Positions 21,913-33,254 are shown, numbered from the stretch's first letter. The stretch is DNA of 64,000 bases from Molanna angustata (GCA_963576475.1 OY754980.1:4903492-4967491); one strand, 5' to 3'. Numbers and translations: made by a program. Notes: generated by a model not told the origin, from the sequence alone.

Positions 21913-22489
21913 ATATTTGACATACCTAGTACTTGGTAGTTGCCTGAGTTAAAATAAAATAGTAAAAAAATATATTCTCATAAATATTTTCTTTTTCAAT
22001 TGCTTCTTAGTTTCGTCACAATTCAATTGAGATCCCAATCTCATTTTAATGATGATATCAGAATAATTTTGCATATTGTACTGCGTACATACCTATTATT
22101 TTTAAGTATCATACTGTCTGATTTATTATTCGGATTAAGATCATAACAAGTAGGTATTATTGATTTTGAAGTATCATCGAAAAATCTGGAATTTCCAAAA
22201 TCCGTTGAGGTAAATATTTGATAATTCGGTCGAAGATTTTATCCATTAATTCGTTTTTTTTTGTTGAAGTGTTTTGCTCGTGTGTGTTTGCAGTCTAAAC
22301 TTTCAGTACCTACCTAACCAATTAATCATACTATTTACCAATTCTATGGATGTTTAAAGTAGGTACATAAAAAAATATATCTATTTAAGGAAATTTTACG
22401 TGGTTTTGATCAAATTACAATAATGAACCTTGAATTTGAATAGTACCTATTGAAAATATATACAACTTAGAAAATTAGAAGGTTAGTGT
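21913..22489. other. AT-rich stretch, nothing recognised
   Basis: No supported features. Confidence 0.5.
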
Positions 22490-22960
22490 ATTTATTTATT
22501 TATCATAAAGGACCACTCACAGCTAACAAGTTATTATACATCGTAGTTCAATAAAATAAGGGAAAGCTATTACAATTCTGGTCAGCCAATTACAAGTGGC
22601 CACATCCTGCATTAAAATTTGGCGTACAAATTTATAAGAGAATGAAAATACTTAAAAAAGTATCCATAAAATATAAAAGATACAATAAAAACCTAGATCA
22701 CAAAAAAGAAAAATAGAGACAAAAAAGAATGCATTACTATAAAAGATACAACTAAGCACAAACAGATAAAAAAGAAAAACACTATCGCTATTAAAATTAA
22801 CAAAAATCGCTATTAAGCTAGTTTATTAGGTTAATTTAAAAGTGTGGAAAGTTTTCTTCTGAATGTCACCAGACTGTCACTAAAAATATCAATGTCGTTA
22901 TTGATATGTAAAATATTATAAAATCTACACATCCGAGTAATGGAATCAAAAAACCCGTGT
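22490..22960 (-). mobile_element. LINE 3' end, unnamed family
   Basis: The minus strand reads ITRMCRFYNILHINNDIDIF, then SDSLVTFRRKLSTLLN and a stop, the pattern of a Jockey/CR1-like C-terminus. A roughly 330-bp A-rich untranslated region and a (TAAA)n tail (22490-22502) follow. Confidence 0.6.
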
Positions 22961-23034
22961 TAATGTTGAAAAACTGTAATCTAAATAGTTCTGGGTTCCT
23001 TATCTATACAAAAATTTGTGTGAAGTTTTATTTC

Positions 23035-23215
23035 AGATAGAAGATTAGATTACGTAAACCGTCCGATGAGAAGTCGTAAGCCTTGTAGGTGCGAGATTTC
23101 CTGGTTCTAATATAAATAATATATGTGTATATTAATAACAAGATATAATAATTTGTTAAAAATACCATTGACTACTGGCAGAGAAAAAAATAGAATGTTT
23201 GCGTATATAATAGGT
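23035..23215 (+). repeat. R-1 fragment
   Basis: TACGTAAACCGTCCGATGAG, AGTCGTAAGCCTTGTAGGTG and GATTTCCTGGTTCT, in R-1 order. Confidence 0.6.
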
Positions 23216-23379
23216 ATATTATATGAGTTACCTTATCAATCAATACAAATTTTTGAATATAATATATTATGCACCATCGCTATCTCTCAGTATTCTAAGC
23301 TTATCTTAATTAATTCACAAAGTTTAAAATATTTCGTGGAAAGGTTATCCATCGCTGTCATGTGAATTGATCCGAATTC

Positions 23380-23640
23380 GTGCAAATAGCGTTTGAAAAG
23401 GGACAACTGATTTCGGTAGAATGGCTATTCAAGATATTCTTTTGTTCTACAACAGTGATTGATAACACAGAGGAAGACCGGATAATAATACCTAAGCCAT
23501 AGCGGTTATCTGTCCTTGTGCATAATTCCAGACCAAATTTCTTACAGGCGGAGTTTTTGCACGAGGCCATATTGGCATGGCCATGAATTCCCTCATTATG
23601 CAAAGATATGTAGAGAGGGGTTCGAGGAAGAAGAAACATG
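23380..23640 (-). mobile_element. Possible LINE RNase H remnant
   Basis: The minus strand reads SLHNEGIHGHANMASCKNSA in an open stretch of about 90 codons. This loosely fits the H-x-G-I-x-G-N-x-x-A-D turn of LINE RNase H domains, but key residues are altered. It could be another decayed protein. Confidence 0.3.
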
Positions 23641-24049
23641 ATTTATAAATACCAAGGGATGAATCCTTTCAGGATAAAAAACATACCTCAATCGTATATG
23701 CTGCTAACTCCTAAATTCCTTTTATTGATTTCAACTGCCTTGTACAAGTTATTCAGATGATTCTGAGATAAAGACCACACACAATATAAATAGACTTCTG
23801 TTTTTTATGGCATCAGATATAATCAAATGATTCGAATGGCTTTGGAAACATAACAGTTTGAAGGCAATATTCCAGTTTCCTTTCTTATAGGCTCTAAATG
23901 ACTTAGATCCACATTACATAAATAATCTTAGTTTCAAAAGAATGTTCCATCAAATAGACGTTAAATATTTGAAATCGTCTGAACTGAACAGAGCCAATAA
24001 AGCGGCTTACCGTGATCGTGGTTTTACTTAAAACAGATAATTACATATT

Positions 24050-24175
24050 CTTTCTTTCTTCCTTCGTCCAGTAATGGACATGGGCCTCCCTATGAGGCTT
24101 CCATATCTAACTATCCTGGGCAGATCGCATCCATCCGCTACCAACCACTCGTCTAATGTCGTCAGACCACCTTGT
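24050..24175 (-). mobile_element. LINE-B 3' end
   Basis: The minus strand reads RWSDDIRRVVGSGWMRSAQD, a stop, then IWKPHREAHVHYWTKEER and an AAG-rich tail, the same ending as the copy at 4783. Tail only. Confidence 0.7.
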
Positions 24176-24334
24176 TTAAGAACTTCCATCATTTCTTTTG
24201 CCGTTTTTAGGTCACCATTCCAACACTTTATTAGTTCATCTGGAGCCTGAATTCTGGAAATTGAAAAAATAATAGGTTTAACATGGGCCGCCTTTGGTAA
24301 ACTCTCTTACATTCTCAAGTCTCCGAAGTACGCC

Positions 24335-24500
24335 AATTATCTTATAAAGAGTTTGACGCTTGCGTTCTCCCGGTACTGACATAAATGGCTCTGAAACTCT
24401 GTGTTTACAAACAAAATGCTACATAATTTAGCAGTAACACAAAGAACCATGGAAAGGAGAATGCTGGGTACTTCCATAAGATATTAAAAAACTAATTTGT
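24335..24500 (+). mobile_element. LINE-B thumb fragment
   Basis: Reads KEFDACVLPVLT, then after a frameshift NKMLHNLAVTQRTMERRMLG. This is the conserved LPV-x-T-Y-G-x-E-T-W and Q-R-x-M-E-R-x-M-L-G block of LINE-B. Degraded. Confidence 0.6.
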
Positions 24501-24569
24501 GGAAAAGAGAGAAAAACATAATAACCGACGTTGTTCAAAAGGTGTTCAAACGCATGTCGCCCGATATAC

Positions 24570-24705
24570 TAAGTGTCTGTGTTTTCACCTTCTTACAACT
24601 CGGGTCTTTTCCTTCTTACAACGCCACTAAGTGCACTTCTTCGGAGAGTATAATGGACCCAAATCCTAATAGCTGGTGTCCACTTCGTAGCCATGTTAAA
24701 ACGAA
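24570..24705 (+). mobile_element. LINE-G 3' untranslated end
   Basis: GTGCACTTCTTCGGAGAGTA and ATGGACCCAAATCCTAATAG, then CTGGTGTCCAC, match 35870-35945. Only the 3' end and a few decayed codons are present. Confidence 0.6.
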
Positions 24706-24724
24706 TGGGATGTGGCCAACGCTA

Positions 24725-25214
24725 TACTCCTCACTAACGAGTCATTCTATAAAGTATTCAAATTTTGTATGCAAAAAATATTCAGCATTTTCATGAAATG
24801 AGTTTGTTAAATTATTTTTTATTTAAATATTTTATTTCGAAAACTTGATAACTCTTCAATACTATTCAATCAATACCTTCATTTTAAATTTCCTGAGCTT
24901 GGGGTCATTTTGAAATATTTGACAGTAAAAAAATTGAGAAGCACTATTCTGATATCCTTTAAAATCTTATGGGATCTAAGTGAGTATCAGATATACAAAT
25001 TTGCAAAATTTGAAAAGAATCCAATGAGTACTTTAGTCTATAATCGATAAAGTAAAATAAACACGCCGTACATAGCACACAGAGATACATTGTGATGAAA
25101 CTTTCAGAATACAATCTCAGCATGATACTAGTTGATAATCTGCAATAAAAAAATACCCTTAAAAATTGCGAAATCATAACTCTCCACTATATCCCCTTGG
25201 GTTAGTGAGGAGTA
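24725..25214. mobile_element. CTCC-TIR element, complete
   Basis: Terminal inverted repeats CTCCTCACTAAC and GTTAGTGAGGAG, each flanked by TA, as expected for a TA target-site duplication (Tc1/mariner-like integration). About 490 bp, no coding capacity. Copies at 44508, 55945 and 62195 share the right half (TTAAAAATTGCGA, TAACTC, GAGGAGTAAAAA). Confidence 0.75.
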
Positions 25215-25542
25215 AAAAAGTAAGAAGTAAATTACCCTCTGACATGCGTGGAGTGCATTCGTGTGAGACTCTCAATAGATTACCTACTGATTTGCATAGC
25301 TGAGCGAACAACTATCAAGAGGACCCTTGGAATGAGTTCACAAAATAGTGCCATATAAATTTGTATTATTATTATGATTTCCAAAAACAGGACAAACATG
25401 TGCTTTAACGATACAATTGACAACATTTTTAAACACGTATTTTGGAATATCTTCACATACCTATTTGTCTAAATTTTGTCACGTATCCTGAAGACAATTC
25501 ACTATCAATATATTCTCCTATTCTCATTTCATGCATCTTTTT
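25215..25542. other. Unassigned sequence
   Basis: No supported feature. Confidence 0.5.
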
Positions 25543-25890
25543 CTAAAACTTATCTACAATCTTATAAGATATAGCAGGAAATGCATTCATGTTTAGAATG
25601 AGTTGTTTTGTAAATGTTGGAAAATCATGTTTTATATTCATCGTAGTATGATGGTGTGTGTCCGGCATGAAATACAAGAATTGTGTGGATGTATCCATAT
25701 CAGCTGTGAACGTACCAATAGTAAGTTTTCCATGGAAGTCCTTACCTGAAGGCAACAGACGTCTCAGAAATACACAATGACTCCGTGTCCATTGCAGGCG
25801 ACATACTGCTATTGTCTCGCTCGGTTCTGTTGACTTTGAATCGAGACGACAAGAAAAATGCAAGTTGGTAAGGTATGACTGAAATGGCAT
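25543..25890 (-). CDS. Unrecognised reading frame, 115 codons
   Basis: ATG at 25890, stop at 25543. Composition is less biased than in neighbouring chance frames, with R-L-Q-W-T-R-S-H-C-V-F-L-R-R and a His cluster (DTHHHTT). I know no family with this order and see no signal peptide, membrane segment or splice context. It could be a chance frame, an exon or a decayed gene. Confidence 0.2.
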   Translation of the reverse strand: MPFQSYLTNLHFSCRLDSKSTEPSETIAVCRLQWTRSHCVFLRRLLPSGKDFHGKLTIGTFTADMDTSTQFLYFMPDTHHHTTMNIKHDFPTFTKQLILNMNAFPAISYKIVDKF

Positions 25891-27526
25891 ACCTACACTC
25901 GGACTATGTTTCCCTGTTATATGGATTTATTTAATGACTTTATTTACTAATAACGTTTGGTTTAATATAAGGGTTTGTTATAGGTTATTATTAATGATAA
26001 AAATATTTGCCTCTTCGTAAATATTTGTACATATAAAGACGAAGTAACATCATCGCTTAAAGGGCACATAAATCTAAATATGTTTATTTAAAATCATATT
26101 CCTCAAATATGTTAAACAGTGTTTCTTTAAAAAAATTCCATTAGTAATTTCAACATTTCTCTAAAATTCTTCAATTCTAAAATTCAGCATGAATTCCCCT
26201 AAAAATATTTTTAAAAATATCCTTTTTTACAGTATTTTTTTTAATTACTCCATAACGATGTGTCGTAGAGAAATACATATTTTATATGCTTAAAGAGTAT
26301 ATACAATCAAAGTGAATGGACCGATAAAGTTTTTTTATTTCAAGTAAGGTTTGTATTTAAAATACATGTAGGTAAGTGATGTTATTGTTTGATAGTATTT
26401 ATTTTCATCTGAATCAAGTATTCTTTATCATTTTCAAAATTATTTGAGGGAGAATAAAAGAATACCAGAGAGAACGATATGTCAAAAGTATAATATATAT
26501 AATTCGCAAAAGAGAGTGAAATATAAACATAAAATATTGTTTCTCTTTTAGGTAAGCTTTTTGATTTCATTTATAAGTTAAATTAAATATGTTTGTTATC
26601 TAGTATAATTAATAAAACATGTTGTTTCTCTTTTAGAGCAACTCATCTGATTTATTTCACCACCCACTTCAAGTGATAGCGCATTATATACTTACAAAAA
26701 CCAACGAATTTCTGGTCTGATAATTTAAATCACGTATAAAGCCTATTTAACTCACGCGATAGTTGCCCTTACTTACATGTAACTTCATAGTGAATTAGAC
26801 GGTTTTAATATAGGTATCATATTTTCAGTCACTAGATTTAGCGTTATATGCCTTCTTAATTTATTTCATAAATTAATTTTATTTTTCAATACATAAATAG
26901 GTACATATTTACTTTTGTTACATAAATGATAAATTTACAAAATTAACTATGATAATTTTATTTTTATAAAATAACTGTTTCCTTTAGTAACCACTAAAAT
27001 ATACTTCTTTTCCGTGACTATGGTTGAATGGAAGAAATTGGTGATTTTCAATAAGCCAATCACCATGAATTTTTTGTATGTTTTTTTTTATTCTGTAAAG
27101 ATCATCATTAATATTAAATTAAAATTTCTCATCTTCCTGGAATTTAGGCACTTAGGCCAAAGGCTTCGGTACTACATAATATATGTCACAGTGGTAATCT
27201 ATAATATTTTGATAATTACAAATTCATGAATTATTTTGTTGACACATTCAAACGTAAATCAAAGGTTGCGTGTATTCCTTTTTAAATTTTTATAAGAAGT
27301 AGGTACGTACATATTATAACTCGACACCTCTGAGAAGCCATGACTGTGTAATACTGTACCACAGCATAGTATAGTGTGTCTTGGCATACCTAACCTAACC
27401 TAAGCGTCAGTTTCATGTTCGCTTGAAAGCAGTCCAGCTTTATATCATACACACATAGTGTTTCACTATAGGAAACTTTGTACACACATACCTTTCCATG
27501 TCTTACGTGCTTAAAGGTATCTTCCA
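25891..27526. other. AT-rich stretch, nothing recognised
   Basis: About 1.6 kb without a supported feature. A repeated string, TTGTTTCTCTTTTAG, occurs at 26540 and 26620. Confidence 0.5.
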
Positions 27527-28060
27527 TTGTACGTAGAGTATTCACTACACCGCCATACAGTGCGCAATCCATTAGTTGTTAAACTAAGTATTCGTATGTT
27601 AAATGTTCTTCCTGAAAACCTTAAAACAATTTCTTCATTTATCAAATTAAAAACTTCATTCTTACAGAAGCATAACTTGAGAATCCGATTTACTCATTGG
27701 TATTACTGATTATATTGGTATTTTTCCAAATTTATTAACTGTGTGGTCACCTTGCTGTTTTGTTTTGTGTACTATGTATATGTATATATTACAATAATTG
27801 TACTATTAATTAGGGTAGGTACTACACTTGATGGGTGCCTTGCATTTGTGCGGTGACAATATTATTGTTGCTGAATAGGTGTGATGTACCCGATTGTGTT
27901 TACTTGCAACTTGCAAGATGTATATTTGTGAATAATGTCGCACTAATTGTGTGAAATCGCCAACCTCGAAACAGGCATAGTCCTAGTGAGGTTGGAGAAT
28001 ATGTGATAGTAGTTAGTAAATATTAAATTATGTTAAGATTAACAAATAAAATATATTAAA
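27527..28060 (+). mobile_element. LINE-H 3' end
   Basis: Reads NVLPENLKTISSFIKLKTSF near a stop (about 27709), the L-P-x-x-I/L-K-x-x-x-S-F-K pattern of Jockey/CR1-like C-termini. A long untranslated region follows with GGGTGCCTTGCATTTGTGCG, GGTGACAATATTATTGTTG and AATAGGTGTGATGTACCC, then AAATAAAATATATTAAA. The last part recurs reversed at 34350-34490. Confidence 0.6.
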
Positions 28061-28111
28061 AAAAGTAAATATCTCCATCTCGCTTTTATGTATATGGAGA
28101 TATTTACTTTT
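28061..28111. repeat. Perfect hairpin, 18-bp arms
   Basis: AAAAGTAAATATCTCCAT and its exact complement, separated by 15 bases, exactly at the junction of LINE-H and a reversed LINE-G tail. The arms may derive from inverted tail sequences. Confidence 0.7.
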
Positions 28112-28210
28112 AACATAGCCACGTAGGGGACACTGGCTATTGGAATTTGGGTCCATTCTACTCTTCCGAAGAAGCGCACGTCGAAGCGTTGGGGGTGGTT
28201 ACGGAACTGC
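28112..28210 (-). mobile_element. LINE-G 3' end, reversed
   Basis: Complement of GTAACCACCCCCAACG, GTGCGCTTCTTCGGAAGAGT, ATGGACCCAAATTCCAATAG and CCAGTGTCCCCTACGTGGC, matching 35860-35945. Confidence 0.65.
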
Positions 28211-28249
28211 GCAAAAAAAAATTTCTTCGTATCATAAAAGTATAACCAC

Positions 28250-28330
28250 TTAACTCATTCATTCATTCATATCATCACGGAATATTCCTTAATGTGGGGC
28301 AACCGGCGACAGGTGTACGGATATGTATTG
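28250..28330 (-). mobile_element. LINE-J 3' tail
   Basis: (ATTC)n, then AATGTGGGGCAACCGGCGAC and AGGTGTACGGATATG: reversed form of the 10517 copy. Confidence 0.6.
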
Positions 28331-28374
28331 CGTTATAAAAGTCTAGTCTCATCCAAAAGCAACATTCAGAGTGG

Positions 28375-28614
28375 TTGGTGAAAATCTTTAGAAAAAAATC
28401 TGGGGGTTTTCTTTCGATTAATGCTTTTTTAGAATTTTCTCAGACAGCAGTTATATACAAATTGGTGGTTTTACTTATGGCTCCGGCTCGAAACTCCCAT
28501 TTGAAATTATATTTTAATTTCACTGGCGACCTTTCAGATTTTCGCTATGGCATTACTCCCCGGGGGGCCACTAGCTATCGAATCTCTCAGTTTAGAATTG
28601 CTGGTTCTGAGTAG
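28375..28614 (+). CDS. Unrecognised reading frame, 79 codons
   Basis: ATG to TAG, with KSGGFLSINAFLEFSQTAV and LKLYFNFTGDLSDFRYGITP. No family recognised and no neighbour gives context. Possibly an exon or chance. Confidence 0.15.
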   Translation: MVKIFRKKSGGFLSINAFLEFSQTAVIYKLVVLLMAPARNSHLKLYFNFTGDLSDFRYGITPRGATSYRISQFRIAGSE

Positions 28615-28987
28615 AGTAGAGTATGTACTTACCTACTTACTCTGAATGAGCGTGTCGTGAATTCAAAGGGAATAAAAGTTTTATAAAGTCTTTTATAAGA
28701 CTCTTTCATTTATCAATCCGTCACGGATTATAACTATGATTCACGGATCTGAAAGACCAATATCCTTTGCTATTCGTTGTGAAAATGATGTTGTATTATT
28801 ACACTTTGTATGGTCTTAGAAATGTATGATTCTCTTTATTGTGTCGTTAATAATAATTATTGAGTTTCGAGGTTCCCTAATTTAGGACAAAGTTATGACG
28901 CATTATGCGTTTTCTTTTTAATCTTATTTATGTCTTCATATCTAACAATTCGATAATATATGTATCTATTTATGTATGTATTTATTT

Positions 28988-29335
28988 GAAAAACTAACAG
29001 AATACAATGTTATAGGTAAGTAAGGAATATAATATAATAGTGTATAAAAACTAACAGAATACAATGTTATAGGTAAGTAAGGAATATAATATAATAGTGT
29101 ATAAAAACTAACAGAATACAATGTTATAGGTAAGTAAGGAATATAATATAATAGTGTATAAAAACTAACAGAATACAATGTTATAGGTAAGTAAGGAATA
29201 TAATATAATAGTGTATAAAAACTAACAGAATACAATGGTATAGGTAAGTAAGGAATATAATATAATAGTGTATAAAAACTAACAGAATACAATGTTATAG
29301 GTAAGTAAGGAATATAATATAATAGTGTATAAAAA
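28988..29335. repeat. 57-bp tandem array, six copies
   Basis: The unit holds AACTAACAGAATACAATG, TTATAGGTAAGTAAGGAAT and ATAATATAATAGTGTAT. CTAACAG recurs at 28994, 29051, 29108, 29165, 29222 and 29279. Copies are almost identical (the fifth has GGTATAGG), so expansion is recent. 57 is a multiple of three, which leaves a repetitive frame open on the minus strand. That frame is a by-product. Confidence 0.95.
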
Positions 29336-29404
29336 TAGTTCTTAATATCCCGATATGTTTTTACAAAAAATGACACATATAGTACTTTATTTAGCATATA
29401 TTAT

Positions 29405-29800
29405 GTATGTGTTATATGGCATTATTTATGGGACTTGGAACAATGACTGGGAGAACTCAAACCCGGATGTTAATAGGGTACATGGGTACTCCAACAACGA
29501 TACCTCCAGGTTTCGATCTGCCAAGAAAGCTGTGGACCTCTCTAAATAGGATCCGCACTGGACATGGACCCTGTATCTACCTCATGGCAAAGTGGGGCAT
29601 TGTTCCATCTGCTCAATGCGATTGCGGCCATCCCTCACAAACAATTCAGCATTATTTTATTGGAGGAATACAGCGTCCGTGCATAAAAGGGCCCAAAGAC
29701 GGATATTTGCGAGCTGACGCCTGCATTTGTGGACTGGCTCGGGGGCCTCGACCTGATATTTTTTTTCATAGGTAGGTAGGTACTTAATAGTGCATTTATT
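29405..29800 (+). mobile_element. LINE-F 3' end: terminal zinc-knuckle region
   Basis: Reads IPPGFDLPRKLWTSLNRIRT, then GHGPCIYLMAKWGIVPSAQC and DCGHPSQTIQHYF. The P-P-G-x-x-L-P-R-x-x-W-x-x-L-N-R-x-R-T-G-H block and C-x-C-x(8)-H are the C-terminal end of a LINE protein after its RNase H. The last Cys of the knuckle is not at the expected place. Ends near an AATAAATAAATAAG tail. Confidence 0.75.
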
Positions 29801-30064
29801 AATTTTATTTTAATGTATTGTAAATTCACTATGTCATATGATAAATAAATAAGTCATGTATTATATTGTATGTATTATGAATGTGACTATGGTATGTACT
29901 ATTTATCGAATTGTTGTAATATGTATGATTTGAAATCTGCTTGTGGTTTATGTACCTATTATATCGAAATATTTAAAGTATGTATTGCAGTTGCATATAA
30001 CTCCGTCTAATTTAAGTATTGTGAGTAGTTTGTGTAATGTTTAAAGTAACTGTTAATATCGTTA

Positions 30065-30180
30065 ATATATTATATGATAAAAAGCATGGGGCCGAGATAG
30101 GACCCTTGTGGTATACCAGAATGGCAGATATTAAATTATGATAGAATTTAATTTTGTTTGTTGCGGGTGAACGAAACATA
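30065..30180 (-). mobile_element. LINE reverse transcriptase domain B scrap
   Basis: The minus strand reads SGIPQGSYLGPMLFII, then after a stop YIND. A domain B fragment, separate from LINE-F, which lies on the other strand. Confidence 0.65.
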
Positions 30181-31119
30181 CTATGAAAATATTTTTGAGC
30201 AAATGAACGTAAATAATCAATCAGTGGATAGTTAGTTCACCCTTTATTTATTATACTTTGTAGGTCAATTAATGGCCATTTGAACCATTTACCTGATTCA
30301 TATTTGCTTTCGTCGGAAAATACTTTTCATTAACTTTTATACGCAAATTCTCAATCAGTGGCGATTTTGCCCTTTTACCTGATACATATTTATTTCTCGC
30401 CCATACATGTATCATACTTTACCTACCTGCGATACATATGAATACGACTTTAAAAATTTCCATTTCAACACAGTTTACTCAGTAAATTTCTATCACATTA
30501 TGAAGAATTATAGTCGAGACACTCCCGGTAGCAAAGAATGAAATAACCAAGTAGGTACCTATCATAATATCTGAATATACCTACCATGTGTTATTAGAAT
30601 AACTAAGGTGTCATTTGAATATTTGAACTTAGAACACGACATACGAATTTCAAATGCAGGTGTTCTATTTAAATTTAAACAAATTTGAATAGTCAGACAC
30701 CTATTGAATTTAAGAATAATACCTACCAGACACACACACGCACACCAATTGAATTTGGAATAAATACACATATTCGATATGTATGTATTGGTGTATAAAC
30801 ATTGATTGATGTTAGTCAAATAAATGAATTTATGTAAAATTTTTAAATAAAGGTTTCAAAAATAGGTAAGTGTTGAGCAAATATTTGGCAATCTCTGAGT
30901 CTTTTCAATTTTCAAACAATGCCATTTGAATAATAATTTACCAGTGAAGGTATTAGTGAAGGAATAAATAATTATAACTTATAACTCACTGACGAGGTGT
31001 TAATTTTTCATTATTCTTCATTTTGAAGCTAGTCACGAGTCATGACATATGATGACACTGTAAAGAAAGTAAAAAATATAACGAGGATATTAAACCAAGT
31101 ATAAGAAGGATGTCGTTAC
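30181..31119. other. AT-rich stretch, nothing recognised
   Basis: No supported feature. Confidence 0.5.
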
Positions 31120-31205
31120 ATAACAGAACGAAAGTAAACACACACTTCAGTGGTTTAGAAAGAATGAACGACTGACAAAGAAAATTTATAGAAGGAAGAA
31201 AGAGA

Positions 31206-31387
31206 AATGATATATGATAGAAATTATTACGAATATAAACCATAGTTTTAATCCACAAATTGAGTTAAAATTAGCCTGAGCGCTTTCAATGGTTACACCA
31301 TCATCCTCAGAGGCGACAATCAAAACTGCACTGCTGTAATCCACTCTGTAAACGAAACAACATTAAACATAATGATATATGATAGAA
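31206..31387 (-). mobile_element. Short Penelope/retrozyme-like insertion
   Basis: 148 bp (31223-31370) between two perfect copies of AATGATATATGATAGAA (31206-31222 and 31371-31387). Minus strand: a hammerhead-like motif, then TAATTTTAACTCAATTTGTG and GATTAAAACTATGG, as in the other loci of this class. The 17-bp repeat is also part of the 23-bp satellite unit, so it may be two array units rather than a true target-site duplication. Confidence 0.5.
31278..31310 (-). ncRNA. Hammerhead-like motif, best-formed copy
   Basis: Minus strand: CTGAGGA, one T, stem GATGG / CCATT around TGTAA, intact GAAA, GCGC box, TC. GCCT just before the core pairs with AGGC just after TC, giving a 4-bp stem I. All helices of a dimer-type hammerhead can form. 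The extra T is not canonical. Confidence 0.5.
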
Positions 31388-31924
31388 TAATAAAACGATA
31401 TATCATAGAATAAAGAAACGATATATGATGGAATAAAAAAACGATATATGATAGAATAAAAAAACGATATATGATAGAATAATAAAACGATATATGATAG
31501 AATAAAGAAACGATATATGATAGAATAAAAAAACGATATATGATAGAATAATAAAACGATATATGATAGAATAAAGAAACGATATATGATAGAATAAAAA
31601 AACGATATATGATAGAATAATAAAACGATATATGATAGAATAAAGAAACGATATGTGATAGAATAAAAAAACGATATATGATAGAATAATAAAACGATAT
31701 ATGATAGAATAAAGAAACGATATATGATAGAATAAAAAAACGATATATGATAGAATAATAAAACGATATATGATAGAATAAAGAAACGATATATGATAGA
31801 ATAAAAAAACGATATATGATAGAATAATAAAACGATATATGATAGAATAAAGAAACGATATATGATAGAATAAAAAAACGATATATGACAGAATAAAGAA
31901 ACGAAATATGATAAAAAATGAGGA
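31371..31924. repeat. 23-bp satellite, 24 units, 69-bp higher-order period
   Basis: The monomer CGATATATGATAGAATAA plus a 5-base variable linker repeats every 23 bp from 31373 to 31902. Linkers cycle in threes (about ATAAA, AAGAA, AAAAA), giving a 69-bp period. The monomer is the LINE-A segment coding T-I-Y-D-R-I-K (compare 39622), so the array arose inside LINE-A. Long open frames on the minus strand are artefacts of the 69-bp period. Confidence 0.9.
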
Positions 31925-32276
31925 CATAAAGAGAGAATACAACATAAAGTAGGAAATTATATGTAAAATGAAAGTGAATGCCTTGAGGTGGTTTGGACAT
32001 ATTGAAAGAATGAACGATGTACGACGAACGACTGACCAAAAAAATATACATGGGTACAAGAGATGGAGTGAATAGTAGAGGTCGCCCCAGAAAGGGATGG
32101 CATGACCATGTGAATGATATTTTGAACGAAGGAAACATAAAAAGTTTGAACAATCGACGAGCATGTATGAAACGATGCATGGATTTAAAGGAAGCTTGAA
32201 ATGTGTTCAAAAATAGAAAAGTATGGCGCTCGGTTTTCTCTGCTTACCCTGTAAGTGACATGGCGTAACGGTATGT

Positions 32277-32600
32277 ATGTATAAGAAAGAGAATTCTCCC
32301 GCCAAGAAAACTTTGGCAAGATTGTGTAAACAATATTCTGAAGAAAGGAAACGTAATTACGACGAAGTAAGAAACGAAGTATGTATAAGTCATATCCTAT
32401 GGGAATGTACTAACTTCTCCATGTCAACTTTCCGACAAGAACTCTACAATGGTGTCCGAGGGAATTTCTTTGGACCCATTGGACATGCGGACCTTGTAGC
32501 CACGAAGAGCAACTTTAGGGCTTTCAAGACTTTCTGTCTTAAATTTGGTGCACTCTTATCTTCACTATCAATGAACGGCGAGCCAGTTGTTTCCACATGA
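32277..32600 (+). pseudogene. Possible LINE C-terminal remnant
   Basis: An open stretch with ISHILWECTNFSMSTFRQEL and, further on, HADLVATKSNFRAFKTFC. The H-I-L-W-E-C turn resembles the terminal zinc-knuckle region of LINE proteins. The flanking LINE-A pieces are unrelated. Tentative. Confidence 0.3.
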
Positions 32601-32724
32601 TTAGCTCTCTTCGCCACTTTAAGTAGAGTTCTCCGGACTCTTCGTTTGTTCTTTATGTGTTGTTACAGAGTTTTGCAAGAGGCCGTTATTAGTTCCCACA
32701 AGCAGAACGAGTGGTGGTGGAGAA

Positions 32725-32830
32725 AAAACTGTATGTATGAACGTCAGAGAGGTGATGAATTTATACAGACAGTGTATAGCGCTCAGTTCTCTCTGCCTAC
32801 CCAAATAAAAGGAACATAGCGTGTTGGTGT
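32725..32830 (+). mobile_element. LINE-A 3' tail
   Basis: AGAGAGGTGATGAATTTATAC, then CAGTTCTCTCTGCCTACCC and GGAACATAGCGTGTTGGTGT: the last bases of LINE-A, diverged. Confidence 0.55.
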
Positions 32831-33254
32831 GTATGATGTACCCATTTTTCAAAATCGTAAAAAATATGCTGTTTACGTTTAACGTCAAAAATATCATCAA
32901 CAAAATATACAAATTGCTTCCGAGAATTTTTCTGAATATTATAACTAAAACATAAAACATGAATTTGCAAACTCGGCAAAAAATAAACAGAGTGTTTTTT
33001 TTCTCTATAAATTGATGTTGTAATTAATGGTTGTACGGATCGGGCTGAATTAGCGTTTGTTTATAATATCTGCAAAAGTTGGGTCATAAATCAAGCGTCC
33101 GTATAAAGATAACCCCAATACTATAGGAGACTATAGGAACCACTTATATAAACGCAAACCTTATATGGGTAATAGCATTTTAAGGCCTAATCAATAAAAC
33201 AACATATATACATAAATAGAATGGCGATCGAATAGAATAGTGCTAAGTATATTT
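32831..33254. other. AT-rich stretch, nothing recognised
   Basis: No supported feature. Confidence 0.5.

Larger units (their letters stand above)
31120..32290 (+). mobile_element. LINE-A copy reworked by satellite expansion
   Basis: A degraded LINE-A scrap (31140-31200: WF-x-x-NERLTKKIY) precedes a 23-bp array. LINE-A resumes at 31915 with NEDIKREYN-like codons, KVNALRWFGHIERMND, DERLTKKIYMGTRDG, VNSRGRPRKGWHDHVNDIL and NNRRACMKRCMD, then WRSVFSAYPVSDMA and TATGTATG. Frame breaks near 32010 and 32198 mark it as dead. Confidence 0.8.

Noticed and set aside
28988..29335. CRISPR array (regular repeats)
   Set aside because: Repeats are directly adjacent without spacers, and the DNA is eukaryotic. 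The same holds for the 31371-31924 array.
28966..29397. 143-codon minus-strand frame with a 19-residue repeat
   Set aside because: It is the 57-bp tandem array read in frame. There is no sign of coding selection beyond period divisibility.
31320..32210. Two long overlapping minus-strand frames (about 250-300 codons) rich in Y-I-I-S-F
   Set aside because: They are the translation of the 23-bp satellite, whose 69-bp period is divisible by three. Both frames remain open for that reason only.
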